A program made the translations under genes and the position numbers. This document shows, in pieces, positions 31,134-38,681 of a stretch of DNA of 64,000 nucleotides. The notes beneath the pieces are model-generated. The model was given only the letters and a program-made list of their open reading frames with translations, was not told where the DNA came from and searched no databases. Positions within the stretch are counted from its first letter, which is position 1. Each line of letters starts with the position of its first letter. The DNA is from Micromonospora matsumotoense (GTDB lineage Bacteria > Actinomycetota > Actinomycetes > Mycobacteriales > Micromonosporaceae): positions 62,001-126,000 of the forward strand of contig NZ_FMCU01000017.1 of NCBI RefSeq assembly GCF_900091525.1. Direction: 5' to 3'.

Positions 31134-32486
31134 ATGACATCGTCGCGTCATCGTGCCGGCCTGCTCGCGGCGTTGACCGCCGCCGCGCTGCTGCTGGCCG
31201 TCCCGCTGCCCGCCCGGGCGCTCGCGGTGCCCGAGCCGAGCACCCCGGTCACCGGCAACGCCACCCACTTCGACGGCCTCGGCGCCCCGTACGGCGGCTG
31301 CGGCCTGCCCCAGTCGGAGCTGGACTCGCCGGACTTCGTCGCGCTCAACGCCTACGACCTGCCCGGTGACTACTCGTCGTACCCGATCCGGCCGATCCCG
31401 GCCAGCCAGGCGGCGAAGATCGGCCTGTGGAACAACGGCCTGAACTGTGGTCGCTTCGTCCGGGTCACCGTCGGCGACTACTGCACCGGCGTCAACGACG
31501 GCGCACCCGGGCAGCCGTTCTGCCGCAACGGCTCGTGGACCACGGACGCCTACAACGGGGCGACGTTGACCATGGTGGTGGCGGACAGTTGCGGCGACGG
31601 CAACGCCTGGTGCCGCGACGATCCCTACCACCTGGACCTCTCCACCGCCTCGCTCAACCGGTTCGTCCGGAACGGGACGCCGGTGGGGGACATGAACCCC
31701 ACCCACTGGAACAACCGGCACGTCTCCTGGTCGTTCGTGCCCGCGCCGAACTACTCCGGTGACATCCGGATCGGCTTCATGAAGGGCGCCCAGCGGTACT
31801 GGCCGGCGATCGCCGTCTCGCACCTGGCCAACGGCATCCACGGGGTGGAGTACCTGGCCGGTGGGGTGTGGACGGCCGCCACCATGAACAGCGACATGGG
31901 ACAGTCGTACGTGATCGGGGCGACCGCCTCCGGCGGCACCGACTTCCAGATCCGGGTCCGCGACGCGGCCGGCACGCTGGTCAACAACGGTCGGGTCTAC
32001 CGCTTCGCGCTGCCCGCCTCCTGCGGCGGAACGTGCGCGGCGGCGTACACCCCGGCCGACTACACCACCTCGGACGGGCCCACCCCGACCCCCACTCCCA
32101 CCGCCACCCCGACCGCGACCCCCACTCCCACCGCGACGCCGACGGCCACCCCGACCGCGACCCCCACCGGGACGCCGGCGCCGGTGACCGGTTGCTCGGC
32201 CGGCTACCGGGTGACCGGCTCCTGGTCGGGTGGTTTCCAGGCCGAGGTGACGGTCCGCAACATCGGCGGTGCCGCCAGCACCGGCTGGAGCACCGCGCTC
32301 ACCTTCGCGGGCACCCAGCAGATCGCCTCGTCCTGGAGCGCCACGGTCAGCCAGTCCGGCCGGCAGGTCACCGCGACCAACGCCAACTACAACGGGAACC
32401 TGAGCCCCGGCGCGACCACCACCTGGGGGCTCGTCGTCACCGGCGACAACCAACCCCCGACGGTGCTGACCTGCGCCGCCCGCTGA
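31134..32486 (+). CDS. secreted expansin-like protein with family 2 cellulose-binding module
   Basis: The 450-residue product has a signal peptide (1 to about 30, cut after PARALA). The expansin-like module starts with a double-psi beta-barrel (NATHFDGLGAPYGGCG, then LNCGRFVRVTVGDYC, and MVVADSCGDGNAWCRDD), followed by a beta domain (HWNNRHVSWSFVP to about 300). A Thr/Pro repeat linker (about 310-350) leads to a CBM2 (about 352-450; C at each end, SWSGGFQAEVTVRNIGG, GWSTALTF). Expansins loosen cellulose/hemicellulose contacts without hydrolysis. It likely works with the GH12 enzyme at 36424. Confidence 0.86.
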   Translation: MTSSRHRAGLLAALTAAALLLAVPLPARALAVPEPSTPVTGNATHFDGLGAPYGGCGLPQSELDSPDFVALNAYDLPGDYSSYPIRPIPASQAAKIGLWNNGLNCGRFVRVTVGDYCTGVNDGAPGQPFCRNGSWTTDAYNGATLTMVVADSCGDGNAWCRDDPYHLDLSTASLNRFVRNGTPVGDMNPTHWNNRHVSWSFVPAPNYSGDIRIGFMKGAQRYWPAIAVSHLANGIHGVEYLAGGVWTAATMNSDMGQSYVIGATASGGTDFQIRVRDAAGTLVNNGRVYRFALPASCGGTCAAAYTPADYTTSDGPTPTPTPTATPTATPTPTATPTATPTATPTGTPAPVTGCSAGYRVTGSWSGGFQAEVTVRNIGGAASTGWSTALTFAGTQQIASSWSATVSQSGRQVTATNANYNGNLSPGATTTWGLVVTGDNQPPTVLTCAAR

Positions 32487-32582
32487 CCCACGGCCGAGCC
32501 GGTGCCCGACCCCGGTGCACCGGTGCGGTCGTCGCCCCGCCCGGGGGACGTGCCGAAGGGGCGACCGGCAGAGCCGGCCGTC

Positions 32583-33278
32583 TCACCCGTCCGTCCCGGG
32601 CGGGGCGAGCCGTACCCCGACCCCTCGGACGGTGTGCAGGTAACGCGGCTGCTGGGCGCTCTCCCCGAGCTTGCGGCGCAGCCAGGACAGGTGCACGTCG
32701 ACGGTCTTGTCCGCCCCGCCGTAGGGAATCCGCCAGACCTCGGTGAGCAGCTCCCGTTTGGTCACCACCGCGCCGGGTCGGCCAGCGAGGTGGTGCAGCA
32801 GGTCGAACTCGCGCGGGGTCAGCTCCACCGGCACGTCGTTAAGGGTGACCTGCCGGGCGCGCGGGTCGATGCGCAGCCCGCCGACCACCAGCGTGGCTTC
32901 CTCGTCGGGCCGGTCGGGGCCGCCCCGGCGCAGCACGGCCCGCACCCGGGCGTCGAGCTGGACGGCGGTGAACGGCTTGACCACGTAGTCGTCCGCCCCG
33001 GCGTCGAGCAGCCGGACGATCTCCCGCTCGTCGTCGCGGGCGGTGGCCACGATCACCGGTACGGCGCTGACCGCGCGCAACATCCGCAGCAGCTCGCCGC
33101 CGTCCAGGTCGGGCAGGCCGAGGTCGAGCACGACGAGGTCGGGTCGGTCGTCGAGGGTGTGCCGTAGCCCCTCCATCGCGGTCGACGCGGCGGCCACCGC
33201 GTGCCCCCGGTCGCGCAGCGCCCGGACCAGCGGGGTGCGGATGGTCAGGTCGTCCTCGACGAGCAGCAGTCGGGCCAC
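32583..33278 (-). CDS. OmpR/PhoB-type response regulator, apparently without its kinase
   Basis: The 231-residue regulator has a receiver (LLLVEDDLTIRTPL; Asp near residue 52 in LVVLDLGLP; Lys in YVVKPF near 102) and a winged-helix domain (VELTPREFDLLHHLAGRPG, then VDVHLSWLRRKLGE and YLHTVRGVGVRL). PhoB-type genes are normally followed by a kinase gene; here the stop is 96 bp from the end of the convergent expansin gene, so no kinase is attached. The GTG start has TAGCCT 6 nt upstream. Confidence 0.9.
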   Translation of the reverse strand: MARLLLVEDDLTIRTPLVRALRDRGHAVAAASTAMEGLRHTLDDRPDLVVLDLGLPDLDGGELLRMLRAVSAVPVIVATARDDEREIVRLLDAGADDYVVKPFTAVQLDARVRAVLRRGGPDRPDEEATLVVGGLRIDPRARQVTLNDVPVELTPREFDLLHHLAGRPGAVVTKRELLTEVWRIPYGGADKTVDVHLSWLRRKLGESAQQPRYLHTVRGVGVRLAPPGTDG

Positions 33279-33284
33279 CCCAGC

Positions 33285-33290
33285 AGGCTA
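33285..33290 (-). promoter_or_regulatory. -10 hexamer, leaderless-type promoter of the response regulator
   Basis: On the minus strand TAGCCT is followed by 6 nt and GTG at 33278. Confidence 0.5.
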
Positions 33291-33603
33291 GCCCCGGCCG
33301 GCAGCCGGGCCGGCGGCCGGGCGCACGACGGCCGGCGTACGGAGTTTCGACAGCTCGGCAGGCGGATACGGGCGCACGGCGCCGTACGGCCCATCGGCCG
33401 TCCGTCGCCGCGCTCCGACCGTCTCCCACCACCGCAGCCATCCGGCGGTACGCCAGCGGGGACCTGGTTCGACCGGTGCGTTCGCTGCGCCGGTCGGAGT
33501 GCTCGTTGCCCGATTCGACGACCGGCAAACCTTCCCAGGGTGGGGAATTCCATCATCTGCACAGCCCGGCGTGATTCGTTGCCGTTGCGGGTATGAGCGG
33601 GAC
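33291..33603. other. divergent intergenic region between regulator and cupin genes
   Basis: I see no gene. It is GC-rich from 33291 to about 33480, with many short GCCGGC repeats, and contains GTACGG/CCGTAC inverted half-sites near 33380-33402. A lower-GC segment (33520-33600) lies just before the cupin start and probably holds its promoter. Confidence 0.45.
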
Positions 33604-33996
33604 ATGGAGCATTTCACGATCGCGACGGTCGCCCAGAAGAGCCCGGACTTCCGCCGGGTGCTCTGGACCGGCGAGAAGACCCAGTTGGTGATCATGACCA
33701 TCCCGCCGGGCGGTGAGATCGGCGAGGAGGTCCACGACGGGATCGACCAGATCCTGACCTTCGTCAGCGGCACCGGCGAGGCCCGGGTCGGCGGGGAGAC
33801 CCGGGAGGTCGCCCAGGGTGACCTGGTGGTGGTGCCGGCCGGGACGAAGCACAACTTCGTCAACACCGGCCCCAACCCGCTGGTCCTCTACACCGTGTAC
33901 GGCCCGCCGGAGCACGCCGACCAGGTGGTGCACCGGACCAAGGAGGAGGCCGACGCGGCGGAGGCCGCCGGTGAGGACGAGCCGCCGACCTCCTGA
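33604..33996 (+). CDS. small cupin domain protein
   Basis: The 130-residue protein is a single cupin barrel: IMTIPPGGEIGEEVHDGIDQILTFVSGTGEARVGGET carries motif 1 (His and Glu/Gln metal ligands, with IPPGGEIGEEVH near 37-48), and VVVPAGTKHNFVNTGPNPLVLYTVY carries motif 2 (His near 82). An acidic Ala/Glu tail ends the protein. Cupins bind a metal and act as dioxygenases, isomerases or sensors; the substrate is unknown. ATG 33604 is chosen because the conserved part starts there; the frame is open upstream to 33499. Confidence 0.85.
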   Translation: MEHFTIATVAQKSPDFRRVLWTGEKTQLVIMTIPPGGEIGEEVHDGIDQILTFVSGTGEARVGGETREVAQGDLVVVPAGTKHNFVNTGPNPLVLYTVYGPPEHADQVVHRTKEEADAAEAAGEDEPPTS

Positions 33997-34018
33997 CCCG
34001 GCCCCGCCGAGGACCGTC

Positions 34019-34060
34019 GCAGGGCCCCCGACCCGCGCCGATGCGCGCCGGGGGCCCTGC
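34019..34060. terminator. 11-bp stem terminator between convergent genes
   Basis: GCAGGGCCCCC at 34019-34029 pairs perfectly with GGGGGCCCTGC at 34050-34060 around a 20-nt loop. It lies between the cupin stop (33996) and the threonine synthase stop (34182). Confidence 0.65.
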
Positions 34061-34116
34061 GCGTGCCGGGTTCCCGCACATTCCTGGGGCGCCGCGCGGG
34101 CCGGGTTCCTGCGCGG

Positions 34117-34147
34117 GCCGGTCCCCTCCGCCACGGAGGGGACCGGC
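34117..34147. terminator. 13-bp stem terminator for the threonine synthase gene
   Basis: GCCGGTCCCCTCC at 34117-34129 pairs perfectly with GGAGGGGACCGGC at 34135-34147 around GCCAC. It is 35 bp beyond the minus-strand stop at 34182. Confidence 0.7.
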
Positions 34148-34181
34148 GGGACAGGGGACGCCGGCCGGCCTCGGCCCGAGG

Positions 34182-35369
34182 TCAGCGCACGGGTACGCCG
34201 GAGACGTCCACCGTTTCCGGGTACTTCAGCCCCGAGCCCGTGTTCAGCACCACCACCCGCTCGTCGGCCCGGATCCAGCCGCCGGCCCGCAGGTGCCGGG
34301 CGGCGGTCAGGCAGGCCGCCCCCTCCGGGCAGAGCAGCAGCCCCTCCCGGGCGGCGAAGTCCCGCAGGTCGACGAGGATCTCCGCATCGTCGACGGCGAC
34401 CGCCGTGCCGCTGCTCTCCCGCAGCGCGGTCAGGATCAGCTCGTCGCCCAGCGGGGCCGGCACGGTGATCCCGAACGCCACCGTGTGCGCGTCGACCCAG
34501 GGCCGGGCCCGGTCCTCACCGGCGGCGAACGCCCGGACGATCGGCGCGCAGCCGGTGGACTGCACGGCCACCAACCGGGGCAGCTTGTCGCCCACCCAGC
34601 CCAGCTCCCGCAGCTCGTGCAGGGCCTTGTGGATGCCGATCAGGCCGACCCCGCCACCGGTCGGGTAGATGATCACGTCGGGCACCTGCCAGCCGAGCTG
34701 CTCGACGATCTCGTACCCCATCGTCTTCTTGCCCTCCAACCGGTACGGCTCGCGCAGTGTGCCGGCGTCGAAGATCGCCCCGTCCGCGTCGGCCACCAGC
34801 TCGGCCACCCAGCGTCCGGCGTCGCCGATCAACCCGTCCACCAGGCGCAGGTCGGCCCCGGCGGCCACGCACTCCCGGCGGCAGATGGCCGGGGCGTCCA
34901 GCGGCATCACGATGGTCGCCGCCATCCCGGCCCGTGCCGCGTACGTCGCCCAGGCCGCTCCGGCGTTGCCGTTGGTGGGCATGGCCAACCGCCGTACGCC
35001 CAGTTCCCGGGCCCGGCTCACCCCGACGGCCGCTCCGCGGGCCTTGAACGACCCGGTCGGGGTGAGCCCCTCGTCCTTGACGATCAGGTCGTCGATGCCG
35101 ATCTCGTGGCCGTACGCGGGGGCGCGCAACAGCGGCGTCCACCCCTCGCCCAGCGTGGTGACGTGCCGCTCGTCGGCCACCGGCAGCAGTTCCCGGTAGC
35201 GCCACAGGTCGGCCGGGCGCAACCCGAACCGCTCCGGGGTCACCGTGGCGGCCACCGCGGCCAGGTCGTAGCGGGCCAGCAGCGGTGAGCCGCACGTGCA
35301 GAGGTTGGTGAGCCGGCCGGGGTCGTCCTCCCGGCCGCAGCGGGGACACTCCAGGTGGGTCAGGTACAC
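34182..35369 (-). CDS. threonine synthase-like PLP enzyme
   Basis: The 395-residue enzyme starts with a zinc-ribbon-like motif (HLECPRCGREDD, then LCTCGSPLL) typical of class II threonine synthases. The PLP lysine lies in DEGLTPTGSFKARGA (about residue 108); the phosphate-binding loop is IYPTGGGVGLIG near 215-226. Late TVAFGITVPAPLGD and CPEGAACL fit the family. It would convert O-phosphohomoserine to threonine, or act on a related substrate. It is not next to hom or thrB, so it may be a second copy. GTG 35369 follows GAGGA. Confidence 0.85.
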   Translation of the reverse strand: MYLTHLECPRCGREDDPGRLTNLCTCGSPLLARYDLAAVAATVTPERFGLRPADLWRYRELLPVADERHVTTLGEGWTPLLRAPAYGHEIGIDDLIVKDEGLTPTGSFKARGAAVGVSRARELGVRRLAMPTNGNAGAAWATYAARAGMAATIVMPLDAPAICRRECVAAGADLRLVDGLIGDAGRWVAELVADADGAIFDAGTLREPYRLEGKKTMGYEIVEQLGWQVPDVIIYPTGGGVGLIGIHKALHELRELGWVGDKLPRLVAVQSTGCAPIVRAFAAGEDRARPWVDAHTVAFGITVPAPLGDELILTALRESSGTAVAVDDAEILVDLRDFAAREGLLLCPEGAACLTAARHLRAGGWIRADERVVVLNTGSGLKYPETVDVSGVPVR

Positions 35370-35485
35370 GATGCTCCTCGCCGTCGGCCCGGGTCGATGC
35401 GCGGCACACCGGCATTCTCCGGCAATCCGTCCCGGTTCGCCGGGTGCCCGGCATGTCCGGTGCGATGTCGGGTAGAACGTTGGGC

Positions 35486-36268
35486 ATGGACCTCGACCAA
35501 CCCACCGTCCTGCTCCCCGGCGACGTACGGATGCCGCTGCTCGGTTTCGGCACCTGGCAGGCCACCGGCGAGGCCGGCTACGACGCCGTGCTGTCCGCGT
35601 TGGACGCCGGCTACCGGCACATCGACACCGCCACCATGTACGGCAACGAGGAGGAGGTGGGTCGGGCGGTCAGGGAGAGTGGACTGCGCCGGGAGGACGT
35701 CTTCATCACCACCAAGCTGCCGCCGGACCGGGTCGGCCGGGAACGCGAGACGATCGAGGCGAGCCTGCGGGCGCTGGGCACCGACCACGTCGACCTCTGG
35801 CTGATCCACTGGCCGCCGTCGTCGCCGGCGGACAGCATCCCGGTCTGGCGCGAGCTGCTGGCCGCCCGGGACGAGAACCTGACCCGGGCGGTGGGGGTGA
35901 GCAACTACGCCACCGCCCAGCTCGACGAGCTGATCCAGGCCACCGAGGAGAACCCGGCGGTCAACCAGATCCGGTGGAGCCCGTCGCTGTACGACCGGCA
36001 GCGGCACGCCGAGCACCGGGACCGGGGGATCGTGCTGGAGGGCTACAGCCCGTTCAAGGCCAGCGACCTGGCCGATCCGGTGTTGACCCGGATCGCCGCC
36101 GCGCACGACGTCTCCCCGGCGCAGGTGGTGCTGCGGTGGCACATCGACCACGAGACCGTGGTGATCCCGAAGTCGGTCACCCCGGAACGCATCCGGGCCA
36201 ACGCCGCCATCTGGGACTTCTCCCTGACCGCCGAGGAGATGCGCGACATCGACGCGCTGGGCGGCTGA
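35486..36268 (+). CDS. aldo/keto reductase
   Basis: The 260-residue enzyme is a second aldo/keto reductase: LLGFGTWQATGEAGYDAV, then GYRHIDTATMYGNEEEVG with catalytic Asp and Tyr, catalytic Lys in ITTKLPP, His in WLIHWPP, GVSNYATAQLDEL, and the cofactor loop VIPKSVTPERIRANAAIWDF near the end. It uses NADPH; the substrate is unknown. ATG 35486 has TAGAAC 7 nt upstream, a near-match to a leaderless -10; an upstream ATG at 35444 would add unconserved residues. Confidence 0.9.
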   Translation: MDLDQPTVLLPGDVRMPLLGFGTWQATGEAGYDAVLSALDAGYRHIDTATMYGNEEEVGRAVRESGLRREDVFITTKLPPDRVGRERETIEASLRALGTDHVDLWLIHWPPSSPADSIPVWRELLAARDENLTRAVGVSNYATAQLDELIQATEENPAVNQIRWSPSLYDRQRHAEHRDRGIVLEGYSPFKASDLADPVLTRIAAAHDVSPAQVVLRWHIDHETVVIPKSVTPERIRANAAIWDFSLTAEEMRDIDALGG

Positions 36269-36368
36269 GCTGTCGCCAGGTAGGCCGGCCTGATGCGGGT
36301 GATCACCGGGCGTCGGGCCGGCCCGTGCGACGTCCAGGGTTCGACCTGGCCTCGTGGGCCGCAGGGGT

Positions 36369-36403
36369 GCGGGGGGCGTGACCTGTCGGTCACGGCCCCC
36401 CGC
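36369..36403. terminator. 15-bp stem terminator between convergent genes
   Basis: GCGGGGGGCGTGACC at 36369-36383 pairs with GGTCACGGCCCCCCGC at 36388-36403 with one bulged base and a TGTC loop. It lies between the aldo/keto reductase stop (36268) and the GH12 stop (36424). Confidence 0.75.
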
Positions 36404-36423
36404 GTGGTGGTGGGTGGTGTGGG

Positions 36424-37551
36424 TCAGGCGCGGGCGCAGGCGACGCCGTTGAGCGAGAAGCTGGTCGGCGCCGAGTACGTCCCGTTGAGCGAGCCCTGGT
36501 AGCCGAAGGTCGCGCTGCCACCGGGGGAGAGGGTGCCGTTGTGGCTGGCGTTGCGGGCGGTCACCGTGGACCCGCTCTGCGTCACGCTGGCGTTCCAGGA
36601 GCTGGTGACCTGCTGCCCGCTGGGCAGGTTGTAGCTCAGGGTCCAACCGTTGATGGCGCTGGAACCCCGGTTGGTGACGGTCACGTCGGCGGTGAAGCCG
36701 TTGTTCCACGAGTTCGACGTGTACTTCACCGCGCAGCCGCCGCCGTTGCCCGGGGGCGTGGTCGGCGGGGCGGTGGTGGGCGGCGGGTTGCCACCGGTGT
36801 TGACGGTCTGGGAGAAGTTGGTGACGGCCAGCCCGGCACCGCCCTGCCACGGCTCGAAACCGGCCTGGATGCTGGTCAGGTACCAGTCGTTGGTGATCGC
36901 CCCACGGTTGCGGGTGTCGGCGATGAAGTCCAGCACGTTGAAGCTCATGCCCTGGATCGCCGACGGCGCGACGTACGAGATGACGTTGTTGCCGCCGTTG
37001 TTGCCGCGCCACACCTGCCAGCTGCGGCCCGCGATGTTCGCGTTGCCCACCGGCGAGCCGATCGGCTGGATGCTGCCCTGCCGGTTGAACCAGATCATGA
37101 TCTCCATCGCGTTGACCCCGTCCCGCTTGGGCGACGGGTCGAGCCAGATGTCGTAGGCGGCGTCGTAGATCGCGCCGCCCACGTAGTTGAAGGAGATGCT
37201 GCCCGGGGCGCTGCTGATCGACTTGACCTGGGCCGGCAGGTTGGTCCCCGGCGAGCAGTTGGTGTAGTGGCAGCCGACGAAGATCGACGGGTACGACACG
37301 GGTGCGCCGTTGGTCGGCGCGGAGCCCTGCTGGCTGGTGATGTTGAAGCCGCTGCCGGTGACGTTGATGCACTGCTGGGCGGTGGTGCCCCAACGGTTGT
37401 TCTGGACCACGTACCGGCCGCCGATGACGGTCGAGCCGTACTGCTCGCAGATCTGGGTGTCGGCGGAGGCGGTGCCGCCGAAGGCGACGGCGACGATCGA
37501 ACCGACGGCCAGGAGGCCGGCGGCGGCGAGGGCCCGCAATGGACGCTTCAT
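36424..37551 (-). CDS. secreted GH12 endoglucanase with family 2 cellulose-binding module
   Basis: The 375-residue product has a signal peptide (1-30, cut after ASA), a GH12 catalytic domain (about 31-250), a Pro/Thr linker and a C-terminal CBM2 (about 272-375). The GH12 nucleophile Glu150 is in AMEIMIWFNRQG, and the acid/base Glu233 is in QAGFEPWQGGAGL. It cleaves internal beta-1,4-glucan bonds outside the cell. ATG 37551 follows AAGGAG. A CebR-like palindrome lies 52-65 bp upstream, so repression lifted by cello-oligosaccharides is the likely control. Confidence 0.93.
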   Translation of the reverse strand: MKRPLRALAAAGLLAVGSIVAVAFGGTASADTQICEQYGSTVIGGRYVVQNNRWGTTAQQCINVTGSGFNITSQQGSAPTNGAPVSYPSIFVGCHYTNCSPGTNLPAQVKSISSAPGSISFNYVGGAIYDAAYDIWLDPSPKRDGVNAMEIMIWFNRQGSIQPIGSPVGNANIAGRSWQVWRGNNGGNNVISYVAPSAIQGMSFNVLDFIADTRNRGAITNDWYLTSIQAGFEPWQGGAGLAVTNFSQTVNTGGNPPPTTAPPTTPPGNGGGCAVKYTSNSWNNGFTADVTVTNRGSSAINGWTLSYNLPSGQQVTSSWNASVTQSGSTVTARNASHNGTLSPGGSATFGYQGSLNGTYSAPTSFSLNGVACARA

Positions 37552-37602
37552 GATGCTCCTTGGCTGCGGCGCGGGGGCGCCGGACCTTGTCTCGGATGTG
37601 AC

Positions 37603-37616
37603 CGGGAGCGCTCCCA
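37603..37616. promoter_or_regulatory. CebR-like operator upstream of the GH12 gene
   Basis: CGGGAGCGCTCCCA matches 13 of 14 bases of the CebR box TGGGAGCGCTCCCA, the LacI-family operator that controls cellulose/cellobiose genes in Streptomyces. The inner 12 bp (37604-37615) are perfectly palindromic. Its place just upstream of a cellulase fits this role. No cebR gene is in the window. Confidence 0.8.
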
Positions 37617-37707
37617 TGGTCCTGAACACATTTACATACTTGAAACTATGACGCAACTGAACCGGTTAAGTTGACAACTGTTCACGTCCCTATACGGGAA
37701 CCTCGTT

Positions 37708-38487
37708 CTACCGATGGGGCGCGAGCAGGGCGCGGGCGGTCCGCGCCTGGGCCGCCGCCTCCCGCAACACCGCCGCCAGCCGGGTCCGTGCCTCCGGCCC
37801 CAGCCGGTCCACCGGTGCGGCCACCGCGATCGCGTCCACCGCCGCCTCCTGCAGCGGCACGGCCACCGCCACCGCCGCCAGTCCCGGGCTGCACTCCTCC
37901 CACTCCTCGGCCCAGCCGCGCCGCCGGACGGCGGCCAGCTCGGCGCGCAGCGCCTCCGGAGTGGTGACCGTCCGACCGGTGACCGCCGGCAGCGGCCACT
38001 GGAGCAGCCGGTCGACCTCCTCGTCGGTCCGGGCGGCGAGCAGTGCCTTGCCGGCCGCGGTGGCGTGCGCGGGCAGCCGCCGCCCCACCGCGCAGACCGG
38101 CCGGACGATGTGCGCCGAGTCCCGCCGGGCGAGGAGCACCACCGAACCGCGGTCGAGGCGGTAGAGCTGCACCGTCTCGCCGGAGCACTCGGCCAGCCGG
38201 TCCAGGGTCACGTCGTAGAGGGCGGCGGCGTCCGCGCCGGCGAGGAACGCCGCGCCGACCTCCAGCGCCCGTAACCCCACTGAGAACCGGGTGCCGGTCG
38301 GGTCGGCGGCCACCCACTCGCGGTCCAGCAGGGTCCGCAGGATGGCGTGCAGGCTGCTCTTCGGGATGCCCAGCGCCCGGCTCAGCTCCACCGGCGAGCG
38401 GGGGCCGGCGGGGGCGGCCAGCGCCTCCAGCACGTCCAGTGCCCGACCCGCCGACTTGACCGAGCGGTATGACTCGTCCGTCGTCAC
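37708..38487 (-). CDS. IclR family transcriptional regulator
   Basis: The 259-residue regulator has an N-terminal winged helix (RALDVLEALAAPAGPRSPVELSRALGIPKSSLHAILRTL, about 14-52) and an IclR effector domain (about 80-255; SGETVQLYRLDRGSVVLLARRDS, GRRLPAHATAAGKALLA and EECSPGLAAVAVAVP). IclR proteins sense small carboxylates or aromatics. The divergent FAD monooxygenase gene is the obvious candidate target. GTG 38487 has TAGAGT 6 nt upstream. Confidence 0.9.
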   Translation of the reverse strand: MTTDESYRSVKSAGRALDVLEALAAPAGPRSPVELSRALGIPKSSLHAILRTLLDREWVAADPTGTRFSVGLRALEVGAAFLAGADAAALYDVTLDRLAECSGETVQLYRLDRGSVVLLARRDSAHIVRPVCAVGRRLPAHATAAGKALLAARTDEEVDRLLQWPLPAVTGRTVTTPEALRAELAAVRRRGWAEEWEECSPGLAAVAVAVPLQEAAVDAIAVAAPVDRLGPEARTRLAAVLREAAAQARTARALLAPHR

Positions 38488-38493
38488 GCCGTC

Positions 38494-38499
38494 ACTCTA
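38494..38499 (-). promoter_or_regulatory. -10 hexamer, leaderless-type promoter of the IclR gene
   Basis: On the minus strand TAGAGT is followed by 6 nt and GTG at 38487. Confidence 0.5.
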
Positions 38500-38532
38500 G
38501 TGAGACGAGCGACATCCAGCCCATGGGTATTC

Positions 38533-38563
38533 TTCGATCGAACGGCGTTCAGCTGGCGGAACG
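38533..38563. promoter_or_regulatory. overlapping inverted repeats, possible IclR operator
   Basis: TTCGATCGAA (38533-38542) is a perfect palindrome, GAACGGCGTTC (38540-38550) is nearly so, and GTTC at 38547 is paired with GAAC at 38559. The alternating GAAC/GTTC half-sites between the IclR gene and the divergent FAD monooxygenase gene look like a multi-dimer operator. Confidence 0.45.
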
Positions 38564-38681
38564 ACTTTCTGTCCAGTCCGGAGTGGTTCGGTGGGGCTCA
38601 CCGGCTCTGGTGTGCGCCGATCGCGCGGAGTAGTGTCTTGCCTTCACCGCGTACCGATCCCCTCCGGAGGCGTACACCACC

